Source: Alopecurus myosuroides (lineage: Eukaryota > Streptophyta > Magnoliopsida > Poales > Poaceae). Taken from it: a stretch of DNA of 64,000 bases. This document shows positions 45,125 to 58,130 of the stretch, one piece after another. Below the pieces are notes generated by a model. The model was not told the DNA's origin. It saw only the letters and a program-made list of their open reading frames with translations, and did no database searches. Each line of letters opens with the position of its first letter. Within the stretch, counting starts at the first letter, position 1. The position numbers were made by a program, and so were the translations under genes. Location: assembly GCA_028641055.1 (NCBI GenBank), contig CM054061.1:58078825-58142824 (forward strand), written 5' to 3'.

Positions 45125-45173
45125 AGCTTGTTCCTTGGGGCGTACTGTGCTGCACCAAAAATTCTTGTTGTTA

Positions 45174-46748
45174 TGGATGGTGTGTTGGGAACCCCAAGAG
45201 GAGGGTGTGATGAGTGCATCAGTAAGAATTTCCCTCAGTTAAGAACCAAGGTTATCAATCCAGTAGGAGAAAGAGGATCTTTGGAAGGTTGATGCCACTG
45301 ATGATGGTGATGGCGCCTCACCGGTGTCAGCAACAACGTGGAACCTGCACACAACACAACCAAAATACTTTGTCCCAACAGTACAGTGAGGTTGTCAATC
45401 TCACCAGTCTTGCTGAAAACAAAGATTAGACATATAGTGTGGAAAATGGTGTATGCTTACAGTAAGCAAAGAAAGCAGGGAATTGTAGTGGTTTATTTAA
45501 TAGTGTAGGAAAATGGACCGGGGTTCACAGGTTCACTAGTGGTGTCTCTCCATAAAAGATAGCATGCTGGGTGAAAAAATTACAGCTGGGCAATTGAGAA
45601 ATAGAGGTTGCACCGTAGTGTATATTCATGACATGATGACTACTATGATATTTATTCCTGGCATTACAACAATATACATAGACCGTAATCCAACTGCATC
45701 TATGACTAATAATCCACCCTCAGGTTATCATCCGAACCCCCTTAGGTATTAAGTTGCAAACAATAGATAATCTCATTAAGCAATGTGTGTAATGTAAGCA
45801 ATGATTGTGCACACGGACACTCACACCGCTGTTTTCTCCCTAGTGGCAATAGCACATCCTCCCCCGTCACATTTCTGTCACTCGAGCACATGCGAAAAGG
45901 AGGCATGAACCCAAGTATCGGGCATAAATACTCCCTCTTGGAGTCACTAGCAACTACTTGGCCAGAGCAACCACTAGCAACGGAAAGCATGCAAGGTCAC
46001 AAATAACATATGCAATAAAGACTATAATCAACTTGACACAAGTTCAATATTCATCGGATCCCAGCAAACACAGCACATAGAGTTACATAAGAAAAATCTC
46101 GATCATGTTAGGCAGCTCACGAGATCTAAACATTGAGGCATAAGAGGAGAAGATAACCATCTAGCTACTGCTATGGACCCGTAGTCCAAGGATGAACTAC
46201 TCACGCATCACTCCGGAGGTAGGCATGGTGATGAAGAGGCCTCCGGTGATGATCTCCTCTCCGGCAGGGTGCCGAGAGACAGCTTCAGAACCCCCCTGAT
46301 CTAGGGTTGACGACGACGGTGGCTGCGGAACTTTTCGGGGATTTTTGATCAGGTGCATAGGGTTTTCCTTCGGAGGGGAATAAATAGGTGAAAGGGCAAA
46401 GGCGGTGGAGCCCTAGGGGGCCCACACCACCCCCCGGTTCAACAAAGGGGGGCGCCCTATGGTGTGGGCCCCCCCGAGGCCCCCCTCTGGGTCTCTTCGG
46501 GACTTCTGGATGCTTCTGGGGAAAATAGGAACTCCGAGATTCAGGGGGTCCAATTACGAGAATATTTCTAGAACAACTTTTCTAAAATAAAAAACAATAG
46601 AAAACAGGGAACTGGCACTTGGCATCTTGTTAATAGGTTAGTCCCGGAAAAAGTGTAAATTTGCTATAAAGAAGGTAGAAAACATGTAGCAACAGGCATA
46701 ATATCATCATGGAACAACAGAAATTATAGATACGTTGGAGACGTATCA
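45174..46748 (-). repeat. 3' LTR of the left Athila-like element
   Basis: About 1575 bp. On the minus strand it starts TGATACGTCTCCAACG and ends close to CCCAACACACC. It is inverted relative to and clearly homologous with 55973-57552 over its whole length. Confidence 0.85.
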
Positions 46749-49440
46749 AGCATCCCCAAGCTTAGTTCCTACTCTTCCTCGAGTAGGTAAACGATAAAAC
46801 AAAATAATTTCTTGGGTGACATGCTACCACACAATCTTGATCATAATATGTAAAGCAGAGCATGTAAACTAAGATCATAGAACTTTAACACAAACATGAT
46901 AAATGGAACTTTAATAATAAATCATAGCAATCACTTTGCATCCTGAGAAGTATCTCAAATAAAAGATCATGAATAACAATGAAAAGAAAGATATACGTTT
47001 GTTTCAAGTATAGAGAAAGCATGGCAAAGTGGTATTTCGCTAGTCCTTAAGAGTGGGGCAAAACATAAATGCCAGGACACCTTCAAAGTTCATGAGGAAT
47101 ACTAGAACAAATAATTTGAGAACAAGCAATAACACATCATGAATCAATTAATAATGTTTCTAGGACAAATGCACATAAAACTCATAATGGCAAAAATGCT
47201 CTCTCAACTGTGCATAAAGTTAGAAGATGGAGACTCAACATAAAAGTAAAAGAAAGGCCCTTCGTAGAGGGAAGCAGGGATCACTCATGTGCTAGAGATT
47301 TTATTTTATTAAACAGAGGTATTAAAAGTTTGACACTCCTCCCATCCATCTTACACAAACCATGGCTAACCGAATCCTCGGGTGCCTGCCAACAATGACA
47401 TACCATGGAGGAGTGTCTATATTTTGGCAGATGTATGCTAATGTCAACGAATGGTAAACAGAAAATACAGTACGTCACAAGCCAACTAGATTTCACAAGA
47501 GAAGCTCCCATATGAAGGACGCAACTGGTATAGAAGGTCATCCCTCTTTCTCTTTTGTTTACACAATTATGCTTTGACTGATAAATCAGGGGCAAAAATA
47601 GTGAAGAGATTTTGTGTGTATTAAATTGGGGTTGGGCATCCCGCTGCCAGCTCTTCTATCATTTGGATAAGCGGATGAAGCCACTATTCTAGGGTGTGAA
47701 ATCCAATCAACAAGTGATATAAAGATTCTCTATTTACGTCCTCATGAGCAAAAACAGGAACACAAAGCAGGAGTAATTTTGAAGGTTTTAAAGGTAACAC
47801 ATGAGCAATTTACTTGGAGTGGCAGTTAAATACCACATGTAGGTAGGTATGGTGGACACAATGGGAAAACTTGGTTTTAGGGAGTTGGATGCACGAGTAT
47901 AATTCCATACTCAGTACAAGTGGAGGCTAGCAAAAGACTGGGAGCGACAAATCAAGAGAGCATAAGAGCCATAATCATGCATAGCGACATAAACATCATT
48001 AATAAAATCATAAGTGGTATCAAAATTTAAAAAACTAAATGATCATAGAGGCTATTAGTTACTGGTTCATAGTCATAAACATGGTGTGAGCATGCGCAAA
48101 GTCAACCAAATAAAACATTCAAAAGAGAATACCACAAATTTATGCTTCAATATGACAAGAACAACTCATGATTCTTTCAATGGAACATTAAACACTCTCA
48201 GCTATTTGAGGCTAATCATGTTACTCAATAACCAAAAGGCTTTAAAACTAAAATAACATCCAGCATGATATGAAAAAGTTCTAGCCACAATCTATACAAG
48301 CTTCTACTTGCACTATTAAAAATTCTACTTCAAGCAGCAGTTTCTTTTCCCAACAAGCACCATACAAGATATGTTTTAACAAAAATACTCTACATGATAT
48401 AGCAAGAAAACATGAGAGCACTCACATAACACTACTAAAACTAACAACTCTTAGATAAGAGATGCATGCAAAACAGGAGCTAAATAAATGCAGCAGCCAG
48501 ACAAAGATTAAGAATACAAAGTATTCCCATGAAAAAGCGGAGCGTGTCACTCTCCAATAAAAGAATGCTGGGGTCCAACCCAGCTTATTGCAAAAAAAAA
48601 ACTGAAAGAAAAAAATAAAAGATGCTCCAAGTAAAGCACATAAGATGTGACCGAATAAAAATATAGTTTCACTAGAAGTGACATGATAATTTGTCGATGA
48701 AGAAGGGGATGCCTTGGGCATCCCCAAGCTTAGACGCTTGAGTCTTCTTGGAATTTGTTGGGATGTACCACTGGGGAATCCCCAAGCTTAGGCTCTTCAC
48801 TCTTCTTGATCACGTCATATCCTCCTCTTCTCTTGACCCTTGAAAACTCCCTTCACACCAAACTTCTCACAATCTTCATTACCAACGTTAGTGCAATCGA
48901 AATAATAAATTCACATGGTTCAGTTTCAACACAAGACTAACACTCATAAACACATTAGCCAGTGTCACAACTTCCTTTAAAACTCTTTTTCTCAAAATAA
49001 CACCAAAAGAAACAGATTACGATGCAAATGCAATTATTGGCAGAAATCTATCAAAACAAGACAGCAGGTAAAGATGATTTTTTTTTAGAAAATCTTATGT
49101 TTCTCAAATCAAAAAGTGTTCAACTAAGAAAAATTGCGTATATAGCCCAGGATTACGCACAAAAAAACTCAGGTCATTTTGAATTTTCTGTGATTTGATA
49201 CGAGTTTAACGGTGGACAGCAGAAATCTGTTTCCTGCGCAGAAATCCGAAATATAGTCTCAACTTTCCACTAGAGGCTTTACTTGCCTCAACAAAGACAC
49301 AAAAGAAAAGATACAGAGGGGGTTACTAAGGAAATAGACAACACCCAGGTGCAAAGAAAACAAAAAAAGACGAAAAACGGGTAGAAAACGGAGAAATAAA
49401 ACGGGTTGTCTCCCGGTAGTGATTTTCTTTAACGCCTTCT
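46749..49440 (-). other. Non-coding 3' region of the left Athila-like element
   Basis: No ORF is credible. On the minus strand it begins after GGCGTTAAAGAAAATCAC and matches 53300-55972 in inverted order, including the paired motif GCTTGGGGATGCCCAAGGCA. The shared 2.6 kb shows that both arms belong to one family. Confidence 0.75.
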
Positions 49441-49456
49441 AGGCATAGAAAGCAAC

Positions 49457-49930
49457 TCAAGTATTTTCAAGTGAGGAAGCATCAACATCATAACTTGATC
49501 TAATAATAGAGTCAAAAGGTAGCTTCATTCTCTTTCTAGGAAAGTGTTCCATACCTTTCTTGAGTGGGAATTGATATTTAATACTGCCCTCTTTCATATC
49601 AATAACAGCACCAATAGTTCTAAGAAAACGTCTTCCCAAAACAATAGGACAAGAAGAATTGCATTCAATATTCATAACAACAAAATCAACAGGGACAAGG
49701 TTATTTTTAACCATAATAAGAACATTATCAATTCTACCAAAAGGTTTCTTCTTAGCATTATCAGCAAGATGAACATCCAAATAACAGTGTTCCAACGGTG
49801 GTAGATCAAGCATATCATAAAGCTTTTGAGGCATAGCAGAGATACTAGCACCAAGATCACACAAAACATTGCAATCAAAATCATTTACTTTTATCTTAAT
49901 GATGGGCTCCCAACTATCATCTAATTTCCT
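49457..49930 (-). pseudogene. Aspartic protease domain, Athila-type
   Basis: The in-frame codons for CDLGASISAMP give the active-site D-x-G-A motif, followed by LDVHLADN and IVLGRRFLRTIGAVID, which matches the retropepsin flap and second conserved block. The frame ends at 49457 (SLENT). No reverse transcriptase follows. The coding stretch is separated from gag by stops near 50130. Confidence 0.75.
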
Positions 49931-50133
49931 AGGGATAGATGTTTCAAGTTTCAGCTTTTTTCTCTAACTTTTATGAGAGCATTGGTAATACGTTTAGTAA
50001 AGGCCATATTCATGGCACTAGCATTGGGACTTCTAGCAAGATTTTGTAGGAACATAATAACTTCAGAGAAATTGCAATCATCAAAATCAAAATTATTATC
50101 ATCAAAAGTAATGGGACCATTATCTCCCACATC

Positions 50134-51614
50134 TCAAAAAAATTCAGCACTTTTATCAGAAGCAATTTCAGTAATTTGAGGCATAGCACGTTTCGCCGAA
50201 GGGGTGGAGACTTTGTTTACACCAACTACTTTACCATTGATAGTAGGAGGTTTACTAGCACTTGGAGCTTCAGTTTTACTAGTGGTTGTGATAGTGCAAA
50301 CTCTAGCAATATTATTCTTTTTAGCCAATTCATCTTCTCTTTCCCACCTAGCACGTAATTCAGCCATCAACCTAACATTATCATCAATTCGAAATTGAAT
50401 GGCATTGGTTACAGCAAAAGGATTATCTTCAATGGTTTCAGTTTTAGCAGCCATTTTATTGATCAAAGAAAATTGTGCCTCTGACAGGGCCGAAGTACTA
50501 ACCTCAGCACTTAAAATTTTACCTTGCAAATCAGAGATTTCTCTATTTAAATTCCCAATTTGTTGGCTAATAGTTCTCAACATAGAAGATTGCTCTTCCA
50601 TAGTTTTAGTAAACAACTTATTTTGTTCATATTGCATTTTCATAAAGTTCTTAGTTGCTTTTCAAACTTCTACAATCCTTTCCTCACTAGGCATTCCAGA
50701 TCTACCATAAGAATAACCACTACCACTATTAGGAGGATAGGGCTTATAATTCTTTCCACCAAAATTATTTCTATAAGCATTGTTGTTAAAATTATTATTT
50801 CTAATAAAGTTCACATCAACATGCTCTTCTTTGAGCAACCAAAGAGGCTAAAGGAACATTATTTGGATCAACTTGAGCTTTACCATTAACAAGCATAGAC
50901 ATAATAGCATCAAGCCTTTCACTCAAAGAGGAGGTTTACCTTCTTATCTTATGGAGCTCTCTCAGTGTGCCACTCTGAATAATTTATCATCATATCATCA
51001 AGAAGCTTTGTTGCATTGCCCAAAGTGACGGACATAAAGGTACCTCCCGCAGCTGAATCCAATAGGTTCATTGGGGAGAAATTCAGTCCTGCATAAAAGG
51101 TTTGTATAATCATCCAAGTAGTCAGTCCATGAGTGGGACAATTCTTCACCATAGTTTTCATTCTTTCCCAAGCTTTAGCAACACGTTCATTATCAAAAAA
51201 TTTAAAATTCATTATGTCACTCCTCAAGGATATAATCTTAGCAGGAGGATAATATTTTCCATTGAAAGCATCTTTACACTTAGTCCATGAATAAATACTA
51301 TTTCTAGGCAAAGATAGCAACCATTCTTTAGCTCTTCCTCTCAAAGAGAAAGGGAATAATTTTAATTTAATAATATCTCCATCCACATCTTTATATTTTT
51401 GCATCTCACATAGTTCAACAAAATTATTAAGGTGAGCAGCAGCATCATCAGTACTAACACCAGAAAATTGCTCTTTCATAACAAGATTTAATAAAGCAGG
51501 TTTAATTTCATAGAAAGCAGCAGTAGGAGCAGGTGGAGCAATAGGTGTGCAAATAAAATCATTGTTGTTTGTGCTAGTGAAGTCACACAACTTAGTATTC
51601 TCATAGGAACTCAT
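50134..51614 (-). pseudogene. Gag of the left Athila-like element, frameshifted
   Basis: The likely start is the ATG at 51614 (MSSYENTKL); the earlier in-frame ATG at 51704 lies in leader sequence. The first part holds the retrotransposon gag core (FSGVSTDDAAAHLNNFVELC, then LRGRAKEWLLSLP and WERMKTMVKNCPTHGL). A frameshift follows near 50945. The next part (50643-50134) is a coiled-coil region (SMLRTISQQIGNLNREISDL) and a Ser/Thr/Lys-rich tail. No CCHC knuckle was seen. Confidence 0.78.
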
Positions 51615-51789
51615 TTTAGTAAAATAAAAGCAAGCAAATAAATAACAGCTATAAAGTAAATTATTTTTTGTGTGTGTGTTTTTTGATATTAAGAAGCAAA
51701 ACAAGACAAAAGTAAAAACAAGACAATAAACAAAATAAAGAGTTTGAGAGTGAGAGACACCCCTTGCCAGAAGTTCTTTCTCCCCGGCA

Positions 51790-51844
51790 ACACCGGTGAG
51801 GCGTCATCACACCCTCCTCTTGGGGTTCCCAACACGTAGCATCA
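51790..51844 (+). repeat. LTR stub at the centre of the inverted pair
   Basis: About 55 bp: CACCGGTGAGGC joined to TCATCACACCCTCCTCTTGG and the LTR end CACGTAGCATCA. In the intact 3' LTR these pieces are about 100 bp apart, so the stub has an internal deletion as well as loss of the first 1.4 kb. Confidence 0.75.
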
Positions 51845-51854
51845 AGGAAATTTC

Positions 51855-51871
51855 TGGCGCCATTGCCGGGG
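51855..51871 (+). promoter_or_regulatory. Primer binding site TGGCGCCATTGCCGGGG
   Basis: Ten bases after the LTR stub. This is the primer-site type typical of Athila elements in grasses, usually assigned to aspartate tRNA. On the left arm the equivalent sequence is partly lost. Confidence 0.75.
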
Positions 51872-52026
51872 AGAAAGAAGTCTTCTGGCAAGGGGAGTCT
51901 CTCACTCTCAAACTCTTTATTTTGTTTATTTATTTTTTTGTCTTGTTTTGCTTCTTTATATAAAAAATACAAAAAAATTAGTTCTTATTCTAGTTGTTAT
52001 TTTTTGCTTTATCATGCTTGCTATCA

Positions 52027-53250
52027 ATGTTTGATGTCTTTGAAACTAGATCTTTTAGGCAAGGTGGGTTCACGGATGAACAACAAAAACATTATAACGA
52101 ACACCGCTTGTCACAAAAAGGGTTACACTTATGGGAGAAAATGAATAAATTGCATGACTATGCTAAAAACTTGTGCTCTACTTATAATGTTACTTATTGC
52201 TTTCATAAATCTTGTTGTTGTAGGAGGTATAAACACCTCCCTTTTCAATGTGAGTATAATGATAATGTTACCATATCTTATTATGTTAAGGGAAATTATG
52301 AATTATATGATGTGGAAAAAATTAAAGAATTTATTGCTTGGAAGGGTTCATTCGAAATTGCCTATTTGCTTGAAAGTATTGATGATGCACCTTAAAATAT
52401 GAGATTTATGCTATACTTGAATATTTCTTTGATAATTAAAAGGATTGTAATTACTACATAATGGAATATCTTAATAAATTCTCTCAACCTAAGGAAGCAA
52501 CTGATGCCTTGCAGGAGCCTATGGAAGAAGAAATTGCTGAATCTGCAAGCTCATTGGATGAAAAAGAGGAGGAGAGTGATGATCAAGAGGAGCAAGAATG
52601 GAGCTACCCATGTCTACCTCCCAATGATAGTAACTCTTTAAATCATACATTATTTGATGAAACTGATACTTGCTATACTTGTGACCTTGATACTACTATG
52701 AATGAAACTTGTGAGAATGATATTGCTACTATTATGTGCGATAATCCATGCTACTTGGATAAATCTTATGATAATGCTTTTGATGATGGTCCTATGTTAC
52801 TTGATGTTATAAATTATAATGCTACTAAAAATAGGATTGATATAATGTGTCCTATAACTTTTAAGAGTGACCAATCATTTTGTTTTGTTATAGCTAAAAG
52901 TGGGAAAGAAGAGGTCTTTAGTTTTAATTTTGATCCCACTGTTTTTTAGCTTGATATGAATTGTGTGCTTTTAGACCATGACAAACATGCTTTATGTGAT
53001 AATTATGTTGTTTAGTTTGTTCATGGTGCTACTGAAAATTATTACGAGAGAGGAAAATATGGTTGTAGGAATTTTCATGTTACTAAAATACCCCTCTTTT
53101 TGTTGAAAGTTTTGAAGTTGATGTTGTTCTACCTTCCCATGATCTCTAGTTTGAGCTTCTTTGATTTATTTCTTTACAAGATTCCTATGCATAGGAAGTG
53201 GGTTAGACTTAAATTTGTTTTAAATTTTCTTCATAATGCTCTCTTTTGAT
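52027..53250 (+). pseudogene. Broken ORFs of the right Athila-like arm, unknown protein
   Basis: The ATG at 52027 (MFDVFETRSFRQGG) opens a frame to about 52395 with several Cys/His residues (CFHKSCCCRRYKH). A shifted frame from 52461 (MEYLNKFSQPKEA) runs to 52949; it is acidic and Cys-rich (CDLDTTMNETCEND). Further open pieces to about 53250 code for hydrophobic segments and HRKWVRLKF. I see no gag, protease or polymerase motif. Ends with hydrophobic stretches like this could be an envelope-like relic, but this is a guess. Related ORFs are common in cereal repeats. Confidence 0.55.
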
Positions 53251-53299
53251 TCAATTCATATTTCTTATGTGAGCATCCACGTGATTCCACTTTTCTATG

Positions 53300-55972
53300 C
53301 CTAGCTGAAAGGCGTTAAAGAAAAGCGCTACCGGGAGACAACCCGTTTTATTTCTCCATTTTCAACCCGTTTTCCTTCATTTTCTTTGCACCTGGGTGTT
53401 TTCTATTTCCTCAGCAACCCCGATGTATCTTTTCTTTTGTGTTTTTGTTGAGCCAAGTAAAGCCTCTAGTGGAAAGTTCAGGCTATATTTCGGATTTCGG
53501 CGCGGAAAACAGATTTCTGCTGTCCACTGTTAATTCCGTATAAAATCACAACAAATTCAAAATGACCTGAGTTTTTTTGTGCGTAATTCTGGGCTATATA
53601 CGCAACGTTTCTTAGTTGGCCACCTTTTGATTTGAGCAACAGAAGATTTTCGAAAAAAATCATCTTTACCTGATCTCCTGTTTTGACAGATTTCTGCCAA
53701 TAATTGCATTTGCATCTTAATCTCTTTATTTTGGTGTTCTTTTGAGAATAAGAGTTTTAAAATAAGTTTTGACAGTAGCTAATGTGTTTTTGAGTGTTAG
53801 GCTTGTGTTGAAAATGAACCATGTGAATTTATTATTTAGATTGCACTAACGTTGCTAATGAAGATTGTGAGAAGTTTGGTGTGAAGGAAGTTTTCAAGGG
53901 TCAAGAGAAGAGGATGATATGGCATGATCAAGAAGAGTGAAAAGTATAAGCTTGGGTATGCCCCGGTGGTACATCCCAGCAAATTCCAAGAAGAATCAAG
54001 CGTCTAAGCTTGGGGATGCCCAAGGCATCCCCTTCTTCGTCGACAAATTATCATGTCACTTCTAGTGAAACTATATTTTTATTCGGTCACATCTTATGTG
54101 CTTTACTTAGAGCGTCTTTTATTTTGGCTTTCAGTTTGTTTTTATTTTTGCAATAATCTTGGTTGGACCCCAGCATTCTCTTATTGGAGAGTGACACGCT
54201 CCACTTTTTCTTAGGAATACTTTGTATTCTTAATCTTTGTCTAGCTACTGCATTTATTTAGCTCCTGTTTTGCATGCATCTCTTATCAGAGCTGTTAATT
54301 TTAGTAGTGTTATGTGAGTACTCTCATTTTTTCTTGCTGTATCATGAAGAATATTTTTGTTAAAACATATCTTGTATGGGGCTTGTTGGGAGAAGAAGCT
54401 GCTGCTTAAAGTAGAATTTTAAATGGTGCAAGTAGAAGCTTGTATAGACTGTGGCTAGAACTTTTCATATCATGCTAGATGTTATTTTAGTTTTAAAGCC
54501 TTGTGGTTATTGAGTATCATGATTAGCCTTAAATAGCTGAGAGTGTTTAATGTGCAATTGAAAGATTCATGAGTTGTTCTTGTCATACTCAAGCATAAAT
54601 TTATGGCATTCTCTTTCAAATGTTTTATTTGGTTGACTTGGCGCATGCTGACACCATGTTTATGACTATGAACCAGTCACTAATAGCCTCTATGATCATT
54701 TAGTTTTTGAACTTGTGATAGCGCTTATGCTTTAATTAATGATGTTTATGTCGCTATCCATGATTATGGCTCTTATGCTCTCTTGATTTGTCGCTCACAG
54801 TCTTTTGCTAGCCTCCACCTGTATTGAGTATGAGCTCTACTCGTGCATCCAACTCCCTAAAACCAAGTTTCCCCACTGTGTCCACCATACCTACCTACAT
54901 GTGTTATTTAACTACCACTCCAAGTAAATTGCCCATGTGCTACCTATAAAACCTTCAGAATAACTCCTGATTTATGTTCCTGTTTTTGCTCATGAGGACG
55001 TAAATAGAGAATCCTTATCTCACTTGTTGATTGGATTTCACACCATGGACTAGTGGCTTCATCCGCTTATCCAAATGATAGAAGAGTTGGCAGCGGGGTG
55101 CCCAGAACCAACTTAATACACACTAAATATCTTCACTATTTTTGCCCCTGATTTATCAATCAAACCATAATTGTGTAAAAAAAAGAGAAAGAGGGATGAC
55201 CTTCTACCCAGATGCGTCCTTCATATGGGAGCCGCTCTTGTGAATCCAGTTGGCTTGTGATGTACTGTATTTTCTGTTTACCATTCATTGACATTAGCAT
55301 ACATCTCCCAAAATATAGACACTCCTCCATGGTATGTGATTGTTGGCAGGCACCCGAGGATTTGGTTAGCCGATGGATGGGGGAGTGTCAAACTTTTAAT
55401 ACCTCTGTTTAATAAAACAAAAGGCTCTAGCACATGAGTGATCCCTGCTTCCCTCTGCGAAGGGCCTTTCTTTTACTTTTATGTTGAGTCTCCATCTTCT
55501 AACTTTATGCACAGTTGAGAGAGCACTTTTGCCATTCTGAGTTTTATTTGCATTTGTCCCACAAACATTATTAATTGATTCATGATGTGTTATTATTTGA
55601 TCTGTAATTATTTGCTCTAGTCTTCCTCATGAACTTTGAAGGTGTCCTGGCATTTATGTTTTGCCCCACTCTTAAGGACTAGCGAAATATCACTTTGCCA
55701 TGCTTTCTCTATACCTGGAACAAACGTATATCTTTCTTTGCATTGTTATTCATGACCTTTTATTTGAGATACTTCTCATGATGAAAAGTGATTGCTATGC
55801 TTTATTATTAAATTTCTATTTATCATGTTTGTGTTAAAAGTTCTATGATCTCAGCTTACATAGGCTCTTACATTTTTATGATCAAGTTTATGTTAGTAGC
55901 ATGTCACCTCAGAAATTATTGTTTTTTCGTTTACCTACACGAGGACGAGTAGGAACTAAGCTTGGGGATGCT
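53300..55972 (+). other. Non-coding 3' region of the right Athila-like element
   Basis: Begins near GGCGTTAAAGAAAAGCGC and mirrors 46749-49440. No credible ORF. Confidence 0.75.
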
Positions 55973-57552
55973 TTATACTTCTCCAACGTATCTATAATTT
56001 CTGATGCTCCATGATGATATTATGCCAATTGCTACATGTTTTCTCCCTTCTTTATGTCATTTTTATCGATTTTCTGGACTAACCTATTGACAAGATGCCA
56101 CAGAGCCAGTTCCCTGCTTTATGTTGTTTTTTAGTTTCAGAAAAGTTGTTCTAGAAATATTCTCTGAATTGGAAAGTTTGAAGCCCGGAAGTCCTATTTT
56201 CCCCGGAAGCATCCAGAAGACCGAAGAGGAGTTGAAGAGGGGCACCGGGGGCCCACACCATGGGGTGACGCGCCCCCCCTTGGCCACGTCAGGGGGTTGT
56301 GGGGGCCCCCAGGGCTCCACCGCCTCTGCCCTTTCTCCTATTTAATCTCCCCGGATGGAAAACTCTAGACACTTGATCAAATATCCCCGAAAATTTCCAC
56401 AACCGCCGTCATCGTCAACCCTAGATCAGGGGGGTTCTAAAGCTGTCTCTCGGCACCCCGCCGGAGAGGAGATCATCACCGGAGGCCTCATCATCACCAT
56501 GCCTGCCTCCGGAGTGATGCGTGAGTAGTTCATCCTTGGACTACGGGTCCATAGCAGTAGCTAGATGGTTGTCTTCTCCTCCTATGCCTCGATGTTTAGA
56601 TCTCGTGAGCTGCCTAACATGATCGAGATTGTTCTTATGTAACTCTATGTGCTGTGTTTGCTGGGATCTGATGAATATTGAACTTATGCCAAGTTGACTA
56701 TAGTCTTTTATTGCATATGTTATTTGTGATCTTGCATGCTTTCCGTTGCTAGTGGTGCTCTGGCCAAGTAGTTGCTAGTGACTCCAAGAGGGAATATTTA
56801 TGGTTGATAGTGGGTTCATGCCTCCTTTTCGCCTGTGCTCGAGTGACAGAAACGTGACGGGGGAGGATGTGCTGTTGCCACTAGGGAGAAAACAACGGTG
56901 TGAGTGCCCGCGTGTACAATCATTTCTTACATTACACCAATTGGTTAATGCAATTATCTGTTGCGTGCAACTTAATACCTAAGGGGGGTTCAGATGATAA
57001 CCCTAGGGTGGATTATTAGTCATAGATGAAGTTGGATTATGGTCTATGTATATTGTTGTAATAACCGCACTAAATATCATAGTAGTCATCATGTCATGGA
57101 TGTGCACTACGGTGCAACCTTTATTTGTAAATTTCCTAGCTGTAATTTGTTCAACCAGCATGCTATCTTTTATGGAGAGACACCACTAGTGAACCTATGA
57201 ACCCCGGTCCATTTTCCTACATTGTTAAACAAACCACTACAATTTCTTGCTTTCTTTACTTACTGCAAGCATACACCATTTTCCACACTATACGTCTAAT
57301 CTTTGTTTTCCGCAAGACCGGTGAGATTGACAACCTCACTGTACCGTTCGGACAAAGTATTTTGGTTCTGTTGTGTGCAGGTTCCACATTGTTGCTGACA
57401 CCGGTGAGGCACCATCACCAACGTCAGTGGCATCAACCTTCCAAAGATCCTCTTTCTCCTACTGGATGTATAACCTTGGTTCTTAACTGAGGGAAATTCC
57501 TACCGCTGCACTCATCACACCCTCCTCTTGGGGTTCGCAACACGTAGCATCA
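55973..57552 (+). repeat. 3' LTR of the right Athila-like element
   Basis: About 1580 bp. It starts with a degenerate TTATACTTCTCCAACG (TGATACG in the left arm) and ends CACGTAGCATCA. It carries a CTCCTCTTGGGG block near the end, as in the left arm and in the stub. Confidence 0.85.
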
Positions 57553-58130
57553 AGGAGGCCTAGATCTACCTTTCTACCAAGCCAAAAATTGTTTTCCCAT
57601 ACCATACCCCTTGGAATCTTGTAATATCTTGGTTGCTTTGTCATCCTAGATAAACCCTAGTGCTTGTAGCTTCCACCTTGTAGCAAGAAGCTTCAGATTG
57701 TTGAGAGCCTCCATCTCACTTGTGGAGTATCTTCAACCCCCTTGTAAAGGTTTGGTCAACGCCTTCGAGTCGACCTCATAGTGGAAACGAGAATATCCCT
57801 CACCGGAGAAGCTCAAGGAGAACAAGGTGTGCACAACCATGCTATTAAAGAGTGCCTAGGTGGCTCCCCACCTCTCCAACGTAGACGTACTTCTTTTAAG
57901 AAGGAACTACGGGAAACATATCCTTGTCTCCGTGTTCTTCACTTGTGGTTATCTTGTGACTTGCATTCACTTCTGTTGCATACTTGTTTCTTATCACATA
58001 GGTTGTCTACCTAGTTGCACATCTAGATAACCAAGTTGCTTACTTGTTAAAGCTCATCTAAAAGTGAAAAAGGACTAAAATTTGTAGGTCACCTATTCAC
58101 CCCCCTCTAGTTGACCATTGTGTACTTTCA
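57553..58130 (+). repeat. Remnant of the SIRE-like 3' LTR
   Basis: Matches the right 580 bp of the 5' LTR (about 23552-24130), including CAAGCCAAAAATTGTTT and the end TGTGTACTTTCA. The first 740 bp of this LTR and the preceding internal end of the element are missing, removed at or after insertion of the Athila-like pair. Confidence 0.88.

Larger units (their letters stand above)
45174..51789 (-). mobile_element. Athila-type Gypsy element (left arm), gag-protease only, 5' LTR lost
   Basis: The minus-strand order is remnant of the primer region near 51789, gag, protease, long non-coding 3' region, and a 3' LTR at 45174-46748. No integrase or reverse transcriptase was seen between protease and LTR, so it is non-autonomous. 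LTR start, LTR end and primer-site type recall the Sabrina-like Athila families of Triticeae. It lies head to head with a related element at 51790-57552. Confidence 0.75.
51790..57552 (+). mobile_element. Athila-type Gypsy element (right arm), 5' LTR reduced to a stub
   Basis: The order is LTR stub, primer site, a pair of broken ORFs, a long non-coding 3' region, and a 3' LTR at 55973-57552. LTR and 3' region are homologous to the left arm in inverted orientation, but the coding part is different. It ends inside the SIRE 3' LTR. Confidence 0.75.
22807..58130 (+). mobile_element. Copia retrotransposon, SIRE/Maximus-like, host to further insertions
   Basis: The element begins TGAAAG and ends CTTTCA, has a methionine-tRNA type primer site, gag with a CCHC knuckle, a coiled-coil gag tail, protease, integrase, reverse transcriptase, RNase H and a further ORF after pol. 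That extra ORF and the long extended gag fit the SIRE clade. Flanking bases are ATTGG at the left and ACTGG at the right, a target duplication with one change. All ORFs are broken. Three other insertions lie inside it. Confidence 0.8.

Noticed and set aside
52461..52949. Host Cys-rich acidic protein gene
   Set aside because: It lies between the primer site and 3' LTR of an Athila-like element and is frameshifted relative to its neighbours, so it is transposon-derived.
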